Assembly (NCBI GenBank): GCA_012735245.1
Contig: JAAYHU010000027.1
Span: forward strand, 1-64,000
Source of the DNA: Tissierellia bacterium
GTDB taxonomy: Bacteria > Bacillota > Clostridia > Tissierellales > Tissierellaceae
Length of the DNA stretch: 64,000 nt
Reading direction: 5' to 3'
Shown: piece by piece, positions 36,030 through 45,228 of the stretch
Layout of the letters: the number at the start of each line of letters is the position of its first letter
Position numbering within the stretch: the stretch's first letter is position 1
Notes under the pieces: generated by a model
The model's input: only the letters and a program-made list of their open reading frames with translations
Databases searched by the model: none
Told to the model about the DNA's origin: nothing
Program-made: the position numbers and the translations under genes

Positions 36030-37790
36030 TTACCTGAGTCCAATCAATAGGATAAATTCAGCTCCATCTAAATCTATATTATTGTCTTCATCTACTCTCC
36101 CACTAAGATTTGTAAATATAAACCTAAATTCAAAATTTTCTTCAATACCCAATAATGATATGTCATAGATCATATCTATTGGGTGAACCAGGTTTTTCCT
36201 TCCATTTGTATCCGATTCCACTTTTTCATACAAATCCCTAACAAAATCCATTATATCCCGTTGGAGTATGACCTCATCTTTCTTGGAAATAGCTAATATA
36301 TTCTCCTGCCTGTTATACCTTATTATTAGTTCAGCAACTTCTATTTCATTTTCCTGCCAAGAATTAATGTTAACTAAGTATTGAAAGTCACCTATATTTA
36401 TGGGCTCTTCTAAGTCAATACTATAATAGAAATAACTATATTCTTCAAAGGGAGTAGTAGAATATGGATTATATTTGAATCCCAAAATCCTTTCCATATC
36501 ATCAATATTAAAATCCCTAGGTAGAGATTTTATGTCATTTATACTGTGATTTCTATGGAAATAACTTATTATATTGCTAAGCTCTTTTTGGGCCTCCTTA
36601 GAAACTTTTTCATTTGGAATAATTTCCCCATTTAATACCATGTTATTTGCAATTAATATCTTTTCAAATCTCCTATTTTGACTATATTTTGCTACAGAAA
36701 AGCTACTTAATGGGCCATAAACAGATATCAATACTACAATTGATAAGCTTATGGGAATAAGTATATTTTTTAAGGGTTTCTTAATTGAAAAATATATCAT
36801 AGTTCCTAATACCCATAGACCCAAAATAATTACGTAATACCTGTTTTCAGTAATTCCATATTGGGCCACCCTCTGGTATATAGATAAAAACATCATCAAT
36901 AAAATAGGCAATATTATCTTTGGGAAAATTTCTTTAAACAGTTTAGCTATTCTGTTTTCTTCCAATATTGGGGTTAGCAAAAAAATTACCCCAACCGATA
37001 AGGTAGAATACCATAACACTAAGTGAGAGACCAAGCCCCTTGGCCACTCATTTGTTACAAGTATCTTAGCAAAATATAGGTAGAGTATTAATGTATATAC
37101 ACTAATTAAAGGTATAACTATATAGGTCAATAAAACTATTAAGGACTTATTATACTTAACCCCTTTATACTCCCTCTCTATGGAAGGTAATTTAGATAGA
37201 AATAAGGATACTGCAAATACAAATACAATGATTAAGAAGGTATAAAGGTATAACTCTCCTTTAATATTAATATCGAATAGTTGATTAATGGTTAATAATA
37301 TAATAGATATACCTATATAAAGAACAAAAGAATATATAAAGGTTATGGCAAATCCTTGGAGGACATCCATTATATAATATTCATAGTCTTTATCTTTCCC
37401 AATTCTTGGAATATATAGAAATGCTAATAAAAGGAAGAGCATGGTTCCAAAATACCTGTAACCTGCCATAGCCCCTATGCTATCCAAGAAAAAGAAATAA
37501 TATAATACTAAGAACAAGCCCCCTCCTACATAAAGAAGTAGAGGATATAATCTGTTATTCTTGCTAAACTTTTCTATTAATAGTGCAATACACAGAGATA
37601 AAGGTATTCCTAATCCTAAGACTAGGGCAATTTTTTCTAAGGTCTCTTTAACAACTCCACTTATTTGGCTTTCGATTAAATAAATTAATAAGAGGGCTAA
37701 TAATGAAGATATGCCAATTGTTATTGGAAATCTTCTAAGGCTTTTCCTAATACTCAATACCGTTGATTTAACTCTTTTTAATAGGCTCAT
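36030..37790 (-). CDS. DUF4153 polytopic membrane protein
   Basis: A 586-residue membrane protein with about twelve hydrophobic helices in the first 350 residues and a soluble C-terminal domain (about 380-586). The organisation and the conserved LYLYFAKILVTNEWPRGLVSHLVLWYS-like segment (shortened) fit the DUF4153 family, which has no established function. It follows the RelA/SpoT-domain gene by 25 bases on the same strand, so the two may form an operon. Confidence 0.78.
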   Translation of the reverse strand: MSLLKRVKSTVLSIRKSLRRFPITIGISSLLALLLIYLIESQISGVVKETLEKIALVLGLGIPLSLCIALLIEKFSKNNRLYPLLLYVGGGLFLVLYYFFFLDSIGAMAGYRYFGTMLFLLLAFLYIPRIGKDKDYEYYIMDVLQGFAITFIYSFVLYIGISIILLTINQLFDINIKGELYLYTFLIIVFVFAVSLFLSKLPSIEREYKGVKYNKSLIVLLTYIVIPLISVYTLILYLYFAKILVTNEWPRGLVSHLVLWYSTLSVGVIFLLTPILEENRIAKLFKEIFPKIILPILLMMFLSIYQRVAQYGITENRYYVIILGLWVLGTMIYFSIKKPLKNILIPISLSIVVLISVYGPLSSFSVAKYSQNRRFEKILIANNMVLNGEIIPNEKVSKEAQKELSNIISYFHRNHSINDIKSLPRDFNIDDMERILGFKYNPYSTTPFEEYSYFYYSIDLEEPINIGDFQYLVNINSWQENEIEVAELIIRYNRQENILAISKKDEVILQRDIMDFVRDLYEKVESDTNGRKNLVHPIDMIYDISLLGIEENFEFRFIFTNLSGRVDEDNNIDLDGAEFILLIGLR

Positions 37791-37815
37791 AAACTCTTCC
37801 CTTCTTTATTTTAAT

Positions 37816-39168
37816 TTAAAAAACATGATTTTCTATTACATTATATACCTTATCCTTATTTTTTAACCATTTTTCATAGGAGTCAATCTCCCTAAAGACT
37901 TCTTTTATATTATTGTTTAAGGTCTTGATGCTACATTCGCATAAAAAATCTACATCTACATGGTTTGCAAAGTTTAAAGCTATGGCATCCATTATGTTGT
38001 CCAATATTTCTTCCTTTTCCTTGTCCTTCATATCTTTTTCTTCTAGTATTAATTTGATGCTTTCATAGAACTTATACCTAATAAATATAATAAAGCCTTC
38101 AAAATCTTCAGCCTTGTTCCCTTCTTCTATTTCAAATATTATCTTAAAGAATAAATTCCATCTAAAGTCCTTATTGATTATTTCTAAAATACTGTTTCCT
38201 ACCTTCCTTGTAAAACAATCGTTAAAGGAAACTGGTCTTTCAAAATCTATATATTTATTGAAAGATATATGGCTCCTTCCAATTTCATTTAACCTGTTTA
38301 AGATCCTAATGAAGTTGGCACTATAATTTTCAGTTTCTTCAAGTCCACCTTTCATAAATATATAATCTACTATTACATCTGTAGATTTTTTAAAATCTAT
38401 TACAAATCCCAATTCTCTTTTTAATTTTACAATGTATATATCATGAATTATCTTAGATAGTAAAGCTTGTAATTGGGCTTTTTTAGTCATAGAGTTGCTG
38501 GAGTCCATGCCCTTTAAATGATTATATACTAGCATCAACTGCCTATCTATCATAGATAAATTGTCTTTAATAGAAGACATTATATCCCTAAAAAAATCTT
38601 CAGTTAACATGTAATTAAAATTCTTGTATAATATTCTATGGTCTATTTCGCCCCAGAATACGTTTACCAAGGATTTAATTTGAAGTTCAAAATTAACTGA
38701 AATATCATCCTTAACATATTTTCCATCGATTTTATATATTTCAAAACCATTTTTTTGCTTTTGGGGCTGTTTAGTCTTTAAATCTAGCATAATGTTTGAA
38801 TTTAAAGGATTAGTATAATAGCCATCTTCTAATTCAATATTAAATAGCTTCACTATATCATCATAAATTTTTTTCTCATCTTCAATAAACCTACACTCAA
38901 TTCTAAAACCTATTAAATCAGATAGATTATTCAATAAATTCTCCGGAGTCTTGTACTTTAAATAAAAATTGTGACGTAGGATTTTCTCTCTCAAACTTTC
39001 AGGAGATTTAATTCTATAACTAACCTTTAAGAAATGATCATTTATAAAAAAGCTATCGGTAAAAAACTTTTCTAAGGCTGCTGCTACTTTATCTATACTA
39101 TCTCGTTTCTTTTCAATGAGCTCCAATGTTTCATCAATAAAGTCAAATAGTTCCAGCTTCATTTTCAT
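37816..39168 (-). CDS. Large RelA/SpoT-domain protein (putative (p)ppGpp synthetase)
   Basis: A 450-residue protein whose N-terminal half contains a nucleotidyltransferase domain of the RelA/SpoT type. The core is SLREKILRHNFY, then NLLNNLSDLIGFRIECRFIEDE and a matching FELQIKSLVNVFWGEIDHRILYK region (shortened). These are the substrate-binding Asp/Arg and Glu/Gln positions of (p)ppGpp synthetases. No HD hydrolase, TGS or ACT domain is visible, so it is not the housekeeping Rel. The C-terminal half (about 230-450) is helical and unassigned. Whether it makes (p)ppGpp or another product is unknown. Confidence 0.8.
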   Translation of the reverse strand: MKMKLELFDFIDETLELIEKKRDSIDKVAAALEKFFTDSFFINDHFLKVSYRIKSPESLREKILRHNFYLKYKTPENLLNNLSDLIGFRIECRFIEDEKKIYDDIVKLFNIELEDGYYTNPLNSNIMLDLKTKQPQKQKNGFEIYKIDGKYVKDDISVNFELQIKSLVNVFWGEIDHRILYKNFNYMLTEDFFRDIMSSIKDNLSMIDRQLMLVYNHLKGMDSSNSMTKKAQLQALLSKIIHDIYIVKLKRELGFVIDFKKSTDVIVDYIFMKGGLEETENYSANFIRILNRLNEIGRSHISFNKYIDFERPVSFNDCFTRKVGNSILEIINKDFRWNLFFKIIFEIEEGNKAEDFEGFIIFIRYKFYESIKLILEEKDMKDKEKEEILDNIMDAIALNFANHVDVDFLCECSIKTLNNNIKEVFREIDSYEKWLKNKDKVYNVIENHVF

Positions 39169-39243
39169 CCCCCTAAGATAAAATTAATTATATTCCCTCA
39201 ATAAATTATATCATAATTGCAATAATAATATTAAAAAAAGAAA

Positions 39244-39266
39244 AGAGAAATCCTATGGATTTCTCT
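39244..39266 (-). terminator. Terminator of the nqr operon
   Basis: AGAGAAATCC (39244-39253) pairs with GGATTTCTCT (39257-39266) around a 3-base loop, overlapping the nqrF stop. A good T-rich tract follows on the minus strand. Confidence 0.8.
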
Positions 39267-40368
39267 AATCGAATTTATCAAAGTATATTAACTCTTCTGG
39301 TATGCCTTTAGCAGTTAATGCTTCTACCATTGTATCAATCATGGCCTTATTGCCGCAAAGATAGGCTTCTTTGTTTTCTCCACTATCTAAGTACTTTTCT
39401 ATGGCAACGTTTACCCTACCTCTCTCCCCTTTCCAATTATGTTCTTCTGTTACCCTGGTTAAAGTAGGAATATATTTAAAATCATACATAGTTTCTTCCA
39501 ATTCCTTTAAAAAATCAGTCATCATTAAATCTTCAGGTGTCCTAGCACCAAAGTAAAAGGTTGTTTTTCTATTGATATTTTTTTCCTTCATATACCTAAG
39601 TATTGAAAGTATTGGTGCTATACCAGTACCTGCAGCAACTAAGACTATTTCCCTATCGCTATCTTCATGGAAATAAAAATCTCCATAGGGACCATTTATT
39701 TGTACCGTGTCCCCAACTTTTAAATGCTTGTGTACATAAGTAGTACAAATACCATTAGGCACATATCCTATAAACAATTCTATATGATTTTTTTCAAAGG
39801 GTGATGATGCTATGGAGTAAGCCCTATATACTTCTTCGTCATTTCCTTCATATTTTGGAGCTTTAAATTGTATAAATTGACCTGGTTTAAAGTTTATTTC
39901 CTCTCCTTCAGGCAACTTAAGCTTCAACCTCTTTATAACAGGAGTTACATCTTCCATCTCTTCCACAACTGCAGTGTATTCCTTTACATTAAACAACTCC
40001 TCTGGTATTTCTATTTTTATATTTTCCTTTACCTTACACTGGCAAGAAAGCCTAACTCCTTGCTCTATTTCTTCTTCTGACATAAAAGGAATTTCAGTAG
40101 AAAGTATTGGTCCTCCACCTTCCAAGACCCTTACCTTACAATATCCACAGGTACCCTTTCCACCACAAGCGGAAGGTATGAAAATTTTCTCATCAATTAA
40201 AGTAGATAATAGGGATTACCCCCCTGCAACTGTATATTGTTTATTTTCATTAATTGTTAAAGTTACTTCCCCATAATTACCTATTGTTCTTTCAGCTAAA
40301 GTAAGTAAAAATGCAAATATGGCTGAAATGGCTGAAATAGATACTGTTGTTATAATTATTTCGTTCAT
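39265..40368 (-). pseudogene. nqrF: nqrF, NADH-oxidising subunit, interrupted by an in-frame TAA
   Basis: NqrF carries a membrane anchor, a 2Fe-2S ferredoxin domain and an FAD/NADH-binding reductase domain. The full frame runs from ATG 40368 to 39265 (367 codons besides the stop) and fits the family length, but codon 51 is TAA (40218-40216). Upstream are the anchor (MNEIIITTVSISAISAIFAF) and the ferredoxin start. Downstream, still in the same frame, come the ferredoxin cysteines (SACGGKGTCGYC, codons 68-77, and the SCQC pair, codons 109-111), then RAYSIASS (FAD) and AAGTGIAP (NADH). A restart at TTG 40125 would lose three cluster cysteines. This is a real lesion or a sequence error; one base change (TAA to AAA) would restore the expected AGGK. 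Confidence 0.82.
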
Positions 40369-40380
40369 ATTGGCCCCCCT

Positions 40381-40971
40381 TTATTGAATCTGAACTATGC
40401 CAGAAAAGCCTACAAAAGCTAAGGCCATTAGTCCAGTAATAATTAAACTGATGCCAGCGCCCTCTAAACCCTTAGGTATTGATGCTCTCTTTAGTTTTTG
40501 TCGGATCCCAGCTAAGGCTACTATGGCTAAGGTCCAACCTATTCCCGAACCTATACTAAATCCAATTGATTGAAGAAAATTATATTTTCTAATAATCATA
40601 AATAGGGAAACTCCTAAAATGGCACAGTTCACAGTTATTAAAGGTAAAAATATCCCTAAGGCATAATACAAGTTTGGTAAGTATCTCTCTACTACCATCT
40701 CCAATAATTGCACAAAAGCTGCTATGCTAATTATAAACACTATAAATCTTAGATATTCTAAATTCAATGGCACCAATACATAATAGTAAACTAAGTAATT
40801 TATAATAGTTGTACAAGCTAAAACAAAGGTAACTGCCTGACCTAAGCCTAAGGCAGTAGGTATTTCCTTAGAAACAGCAATATAAGAACACATCCCTAAG
40901 AAATTGCTGAATATCATATTGTTAGTAAATATAGCTGCAAAGAAGATAACCATTGGATTAAGTTCTATCAT
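40381..40971 (-). CDS. nqrE: Nqr/Rnf-type complex subunit E (NqrE/RnfA)
   Basis: A 196-residue membrane subunit with six helices. Characteristic residues are the Cys-containing FSNFLGMCSYIAVS near the N-terminus and VNCAILGVSLF in the middle, which form the intramembrane iron-cluster site with subunit D. It ends with a conserved gly-rich helix (GFSGIVQIQ). It sits between nqrD (1-base overlap) and nqrF. The NqrE versus RnfA labels are interchangeable at this level; NqrE is used because subunit F is Nqr type. Confidence 0.9.
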   Translation of the reverse strand: MIELNPMVIFFAAIFTNNMIFSNFLGMCSYIAVSKEIPTALGLGQAVTFVLACTTIINYLVYYYVLVPLNLEYLRFIVFIISIAAFVQLLEMVVERYLPNLYYALGIFLPLITVNCAILGVSLFMIIRKYNFLQSIGFSIGSGIGWTLAIVALAGIRQKLKRASIPKGLEGAGISLIITGLMALAFVGFSGIVQIQ

Positions 40972-41594
40972 TATTTAGCCACCTCACCTTTCTTTACATC
41001 TTTATTTTTTTCTTGGATAGTATTACTTACCCAGATAATAATAGCCAAGAGGAAAAAAGCAGCTGGTGGCATAATCATAATAGTCCAAGGTGTCCACCAA
41101 TCACCTAAAACCTTAATACCAAATATAGTACCAAAACCAAATAGCTCCCTTACAAAGGCTATCATCAGTAAGACTATGGTGTAACCTAAGCCTGAAGCTA
41201 CCCCATCTAAGAATGAAAGTATTGGTGGATTTTGCTGGGCATAAGCTTCTGCCCTACCCATGATTATACAGTTTGTAATTATTAAGCCTACATAGGGTCC
41301 AAGGGCCTTGCTCATTTCAGGCATATATGCCTGCAAAAATATATCTACTATAATAACATAGGCTGCAATTATAAGTACTTGGACCATCATCCTTATATGT
41401 TTAGGAGTATAATTTCTAATTAAGGATACAGTAAAGGAAGATAGGCCTGTTACAAACATTAATCCTACTCCCATTATCAATGAATTCATCATCAAATTAG
41501 TAACAGCCAAAGCAGAACATATACCTATTATTTGAACTATAACTGGATTGTCCTTAATTACACCCATTTTAAATATTTTCTTTGGGCTATCCAT
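40971..41594 (-). CDS. nqrD: Nqr/Rnf-type complex subunit D (NqrD/RnfE)
   Basis: A 207-residue membrane subunit with six helices, homologous to NqrE but inverted in topology. Conserved features are QIIGICSALAVTNLM and the central LIITNCIIMGRAEAYA segment, each with a Cys for the shared intramembrane iron site. Start and stop overlap with nqrC and nqrE by a base each, so translation is coupled. It is probably part of the sodium- or proton-translocating pathway. Confidence 0.9.
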   Translation of the reverse strand: MDSPKKIFKMGVIKDNPVIVQIIGICSALAVTNLMMNSLIMGVGLMFVTGLSSFTVSLIRNYTPKHIRMMVQVLIIAAYVIIVDIFLQAYMPEMSKALGPYVGLIITNCIIMGRAEAYAQQNPPILSFLDGVASGLGYTIVLLMIAFVRELFGFGTIFGIKVLGDWWTPWTIMIMPPAAFFLLAIIIWVSNTIQEKNKDVKKGEVAK

Positions 41595-42199
41595 TAACTA
41601 TTCCCCCTTTCCTTTAGAAATCTGTGTAGGTCTTCATTGATTATGTTGCTGACTGATTTAGACGTTAAGGTAGCCCCTGCAATGGCATCAACATTGCCTC
41701 CTGGTGCAGGCCTGTAAATAATATAATTTCCATCTGATGCCTTAGTTAAATCTAAGCCCCTAAATTGTTCTTTGAAATCATCTTCAGAAATCCTTCCTCC
41801 AAGGCCTGGGGTTTCACTATGTCTTATAAAGTCGATTCCAAGTATTGTAGAATAATCATGGGAAATTCCCACATATGCTTCAACACTGCCCCAAAGACCA
41901 GGACCGCTTACAGGTACTGCATAACCTAAGACTTGGCCCTCATCTCCATGATATACGTAAACTAAACCATCTTCGTAGGGCATAGAGCTAATTTTTTCAT
42001 CAAAGACCTTTAAAACATCCTCTGGTTTTTCTGATGGAGGTTTAATGTCGAAGATATACAAAATTTTCCTACTCAATTCTATTTCCTGATTTAAGGCTAC
42101 CCTTTCAGCAGTACTTTGGTTTAAAAAAGCTAAAACAAAGGTAAATATGGCAGTAATCAATACCATAAAGATTATTGGAAATATAAATGACTTTTTCAT
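41594..42199 (-). CDS. nqrC: Nqr/Rnf-type complex subunit C (NqrC/RnfG), flavin-binding
   Basis: A 201-residue subunit with one N-terminal membrane helix and an extracytoplasmic FMN-binding domain. The covalent FMN motif DAIAGATLTS is present with Thr177 as the attachment residue, a modification made by ApbE-type flavin transferases. ETPGLGGRI is another family marker. apbE is not in the window. The length is closer to RnfG than to long NqrC. Confidence 0.92.
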   Translation of the reverse strand: MKKSFIFPIIFMVLITAIFTFVLAFLNQSTAERVALNQEIELSRKILYIFDIKPPSEKPEDVLKVFDEKISSMPYEDGLVYVYHGDEGQVLGYAVPVSGPGLWGSVEAYVGISHDYSTILGIDFIRHSETPGLGGRISEDDFKEQFRGLDLTKASDGNYIIYRPAPGGNVDAIAGATLTSKSVSNIINEDLHRFLKERGNS

Positions 42200-43179
42200 A
42201 TTGCCACCTCTTCTTTCTTCGCCTTTAACTCTTTTCTATATTTTTTAAAAGCATTGACTCCTTCATCCATAATAGGTACAAAAGTATTAGCAATAAGAAT
42301 GGCAAACATCATTCCTCCTGCAAACAAGGCATAACCCCTAATAATTACTGTAACTATCCCAACTAAAATTCCATATATCCATTTTCCTTCTTTTGTTTTT
42401 GGTGCAGTTATTGGGTCCGTTGCCATGAATACTGCTCCAAACAACAAGCCCCCTGCCAAGATTCCAAAAATAGGATTTGGTATTTGACTTACACCTAAGG
42501 CATACAAAATACCACTAAAACCCGTAAATCCAATAAGTACCGCAGCCATAATCTGCCATGAAGCAACCTTCTTATAGATTAGGTAAATTCCTGCAAGGAT
42601 AATTAGAATAGCTGAAGTTTCTCCTAAGGAGCCAGCAACATTTCCTAAAATTAAATCCTTCATAGAAGCTAAATTTCCTGTTTCTCTAAATATAAGCATA
42701 GGTGTAGCTTGAGATATTGCATCGATACCTTCTGTTAAATAAGTTGCAAATCCCCCTGGAAATCCTGTGGCTGATTTTGACCATTGAATAGTAAGTGGTG
42801 TTGGGAAGCATACATATACAAAGGCCCTAGCAACTAAGGCAGGATTAAATATATTCTTTCCAAAACCACCGAATACTTCCTTCGCAAAAAATATACCAAA
42901 TATTATTCCTATGGCTGCTATCCAAAATGGAGTAGCTGGTGGTAAAGTCATAGTGTAAAGAAGGCAGGATACAAATACTGCCTCTGATACCTTCCTATTG
43001 TATTTTTTTTCAAATATCCATTCAGTAGCCAAGCCTGCAATAGTTACAACCATTAATAATAATAAAGATCTCCATCCAAAAAAATAGATAGAACTTATTA
43101 CAATTGGTATCAAAGATACAATAACTGTTCGCATCATCTTTTGTTTCATGAAATGCTTCTGATAGTTTTCCTTTAGCAA
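42196..43179 (-). CDS. nqrB: Nqr/Rnf-type complex subunit B (NqrB/RnfD)
   Basis: A 327-residue membrane subunit with about ten helices. The covalent FMN site is DAISQATPM, with Thr159 as the likely attachment residue. Other conserved stretches are FGKNIFNPALVARAFVY and MATDPITAPKT. The start is TTG 43179 after GGGGGTG. It opens the operon directly; no nqrA or rnfC lies upstream, where a cold-shock gene is found instead. The complex would pump Na+ (or H+) with NADH or ferredoxin as donor, depending on the missing input subunit. Confidence 0.9.
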   Translation of the reverse strand: MLKENYQKHFMKQKMMRTVIVSLIPIVISSIYFFGWRSLLLLMVVTIAGLATEWIFEKKYNRKVSEAVFVSCLLYTMTLPPATPFWIAAIGIIFGIFFAKEVFGGFGKNIFNPALVARAFVYVCFPTPLTIQWSKSATGFPGGFATYLTEGIDAISQATPMLIFRETGNLASMKDLILGNVAGSLGETSAILIILAGIYLIYKKVASWQIMAAVLIGFTGFSGILYALGVSQIPNPIFGILAGGLLFGAVFMATDPITAPKTKEGKWIYGILVGIVTVIIRGYALFAGGMMFAILIANTFVPIMDEGVNAFKKYRKELKAKKEEVAI

Positions 43180-43333
43180 AATAACACCCCCGTTATCTGA
43201 TTAAATTATTAATATACTAACATGATATATTCCCAATAATTGTTGAAAATAACATTTATTAATAAGATGTAATCTTATATAAGTTATATTTAGATAAAAA
43301 AAAGAAAGGATAATTCCTTTCAAAAAAATAAAA

Positions 43334-43357
43334 CCCCTTAAAGACATCTTTAAGGGG
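43334..43357 (-). terminator. Terminator of the cold-shock gene
   Basis: CCCCTTAAAGA (43334-43344) pairs with TCTTTAAGGGG (43347-43357). The inner pairs probably open to form the loop. A T-tract follows on the minus strand. Confidence 0.85.
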
Positions 43358-43373
43358 CAATTAGCATCCGTTA

Positions 43374-43571
43374 CTATAGAATATTGATATTTTCTGCTTG
43401 TAGACCTTTTTCACTTTCAACTACATCAAATTCAACTTTTTGACCTTCTTCTAAAGTTTTGAATCCTTCTTTGTTGATTTGGGAGAAGTGAGCAAATACA
43501 TCATTGCCTTCTTCTGTAGTAATAAATCCAAATCCTTTCTCTGAGTTAAACCATTTTACTGTACCTCTCAT
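43374..43571 (-). CDS. Cold-shock protein (CspA/CspB family)
   Basis: A 65-residue single cold-shock domain that binds single-stranded RNA and DNA and melts RNA structure. RNP1 ([10 protein letters not shown]) and RNP2 (DVFAHFS) are intact. The length is typical. It has a strong terminator downstream and a long untranslated leader (about 140 bases) after a consensus-like promoter at 43718-43746. Such leaders commonly control cold-shock genes. Confidence 0.96.
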   Translation of the reverse strand: MRGTVKWFNSEKGFGFITTEEGNDVFAHFSQINKEGFKTLEEGQKVEFDVVESEKGLQAENINIL

Positions 43572-43746
43572 TGCATATACCTCCGAAATTTTATTACTTT
43601 AATTCTTCGAAATAATGCTAACAATAAAATTTCTCGGACATATGCAGATATAAAATCTGTACTTCCAGAAATTATTGTGTTGCCAATTATTTACTTCCGA
43701 ATTAAAGCTTCATACTAATACTACCACACTATTGTAGATATTGCAA
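43572..43746 (-). promoter_or_regulatory. Promoter and long 5' leader of the cold-shock gene
   Basis: On the minus strand TTGCAA (43746-43741), a 17-base spacer and TAGTAT (43723-43718) form a good sigma-A promoter. Transcription would start near 43711 and leave a leader of about 140 bases before the ATG at 43571. The rest of the 362-base gap (43572-43933) is AT-rich. It holds the promoter of the plus-strand gene, probably an extended -10 TGATATAAT with TATAAT at 43875-43880. I see no other gene in it. Confidence 0.6.
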
Positions 43747-43933
43747 CTATATTTTTCTAAGTTTTTTCTTTTTTTCAATATTTTCTTATTTAATTTTTCT
43801 TAATATTATAAGGACCTTTATTTTATATTTATATTTAATTTATAATTTATTGGGTAAAATTATATTGTATTTGATATAATGAAAATGGTTATAGATAACC
43901 TTATACCAATATAATTTTTTTTGGAGGGATATT

Positions 43934-44431
43934 ATGCACACTATGATTAAAAAATATGTAGATCAAGGTTTCATGACTGAGGCAGAAGGAAATTATATTC
44001 ATGAAGCAATTCAAAACAAAGAATCCATTATTGTTTCAGGTCATAGGTCTGCAGGTATTAGACCATTGATGGCTGCATTAATGGCAATAGCAAAGTCTAG
44101 TTTCAAATCAGTTCAAGTTAAAGGATTTGAAGACTTAGAAAATGAAACAGAATATTTCCTTATTCCAGGCTTAGATAACTTAGATTTTGAAAAGCTTATC
44201 TTTGAAGCAATGAAAAAGCCCAATACCTCCTTTGTTACATTGAAGGAACCAGAACATCCTTACTCCATAATGAAGTTATTAAGACAAGTTTTTAAGGAGA
44301 CTGGAGATACTTCTAAGGTCTATCAAGTATTGGAATGTTCAAAAATTGATGATGTGCCAAAATTAACTAAGATTACGAGAATGACCCTAAATGAAAAAGG
44401 CAGAATAGAAAAAGAAGACTTTGAAGGCTAA
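43934..44431 (+). CDS. Hypothetical protein with degenerate P-loop-like motif
   Basis: A 165-residue soluble protein. Residues about 31-45 read SIIVSGHRSAGIRPLMAAL, which sits where a Walker A of the secretion/twitching ATPase type would be (SG-GSGKT-LL) but lacks the GKT. The rest (EDLENETEYFLIPGLDNLDF, then TSFVTLKEPEHPYSIMKLL) keeps an ATPase-like order. It may be a catalytically dead relative of PilT/CpaF-type ATPases; this is a guess from pattern only. The ribosome binding site is TGGAGGG and it is a single gene ending at a hairpin. Confidence 0.65.
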   Translation: MHTMIKKYVDQGFMTEAEGNYIHEAIQNKESIIVSGHRSAGIRPLMAALMAIAKSSFKSVQVKGFEDLENETEYFLIPGLDNLDFEKLIFEAMKKPNTSFVTLKEPEHPYSIMKLLRQVFKETGDTSKVYQVLECSKIDDVPKLTKITRMTLNEKGRIEKEDFEG

Positions 44432-44437
44432 CAATAC

Positions 44438-44462
44438 CGCTTATGGATTTAAACCATAAGCG
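44438..44462. terminator. Bidirectional terminator
   Basis: CGCTTATGG (44438-44446) pairs with CCATAAGCG (44454-44462) around a 7-base loop, between converging genes, with T-rich sequence on the plus strand side. Confidence 0.75.
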
Positions 44463-44465
44463 ATA

Positions 44466-45227
44466 TTATTTTTCCCATATAGTTATTCCTAAGGCATGAC
44501 TTGCTTCTGTTTCTTTATGGACAATATTATGAAAAAACACTTTATTATGCTTGTTAACATTAATCTCATTTATTCCAGATAATATGGTATTTCCATATTT
44601 TATCTCTTTTTTATATAGGATTTCAAATTCTCTTAATAGATAATTATCGTATATTTCCTCTGGAACTGCTTCTACCATCCAATCTAAGTATACTGTATTA
44701 TTTACATGATTATTATAGTCGATATCTGATCTCCTAACATGAAAATCCAGATGATCTACTATATTTATTTTTTCTTTAAAATCATAAAATTCATCAAAGG
44801 CTCTTTCATCAATTTCCTTATAGCCTAATTGCAACTCCTCAGGTATTCTAATGGGCCTTTTCTTCTTAATATCAACAAAAATCCAAAAGGTTGATGCTTT
44901 TCCTATTACTTCTTCCTTTTCATCATATATAAAAAATTCCCTATTGGCGTAAAACCTATCTATACTAGATGACCAGGTTTCAATTATTATCTTCTCCTTA
45001 GCCTTTGGATACCTATCTATTCTAACCTTCCACCTGTGTAACATCCAAGCATAGTTTAATGCTTCCAACCTATCAATTTTTACAATTGTACTACTATGTT
45101 CACCGGCTATTTCGCCTAGTAAATTTAACAAAGATGTTGGTTTCAAATTCTTATTTTTATCAGTTTCATAATAGGATATTTCAAAGGATTTCCTAAACTT
45201 AGACAAATAACCCAACTCCTTTCCCAA
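44466..45227 (-). CDS. Acyl-ACP thioesterase
   Basis: A 253-residue double-hotdog thioesterase of the acyl-ACP (FatA/FatB-like) family that releases fatty acids from acyl carrier protein. Signatures are FEISYYETDKNKNLKPTSLLNLLGEIAGEH at the N-terminus (shortened), HRWKVRIDRYP, and the catalytic region DIDYNNHVNNTVYLDW with the Asn/His pair. It follows the MATE gene by one base, so the two are co-transcribed. Confidence 0.9.
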   Translation of the reverse strand: MGKELGYLSKFRKSFEISYYETDKNKNLKPTSLLNLLGEIAGEHSSTIVKIDRLEALNYAWMLHRWKVRIDRYPKAKEKIIIETWSSSIDRFYANREFFIYDEKEEVIGKASTFWIFVDIKKKRPIRIPEELQLGYKEIDERAFDEFYDFKEKINIVDHLDFHVRRSDIDYNNHVNNTVYLDWMVEAVPEEIYDNYLLREFEILYKKEIKYGNTILSGINEINVNKHNKVFFHNIVHKETEASHALGITIWEK

Positions 45228-45228
45228 A

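Noticed and set aside
40216-40218. TAA in nqrF as a recoded codon
   Set aside because: TAA is not used for selenocysteine or pyrrolysine insertion, and no special element is visible; a lesion or error is simpler.
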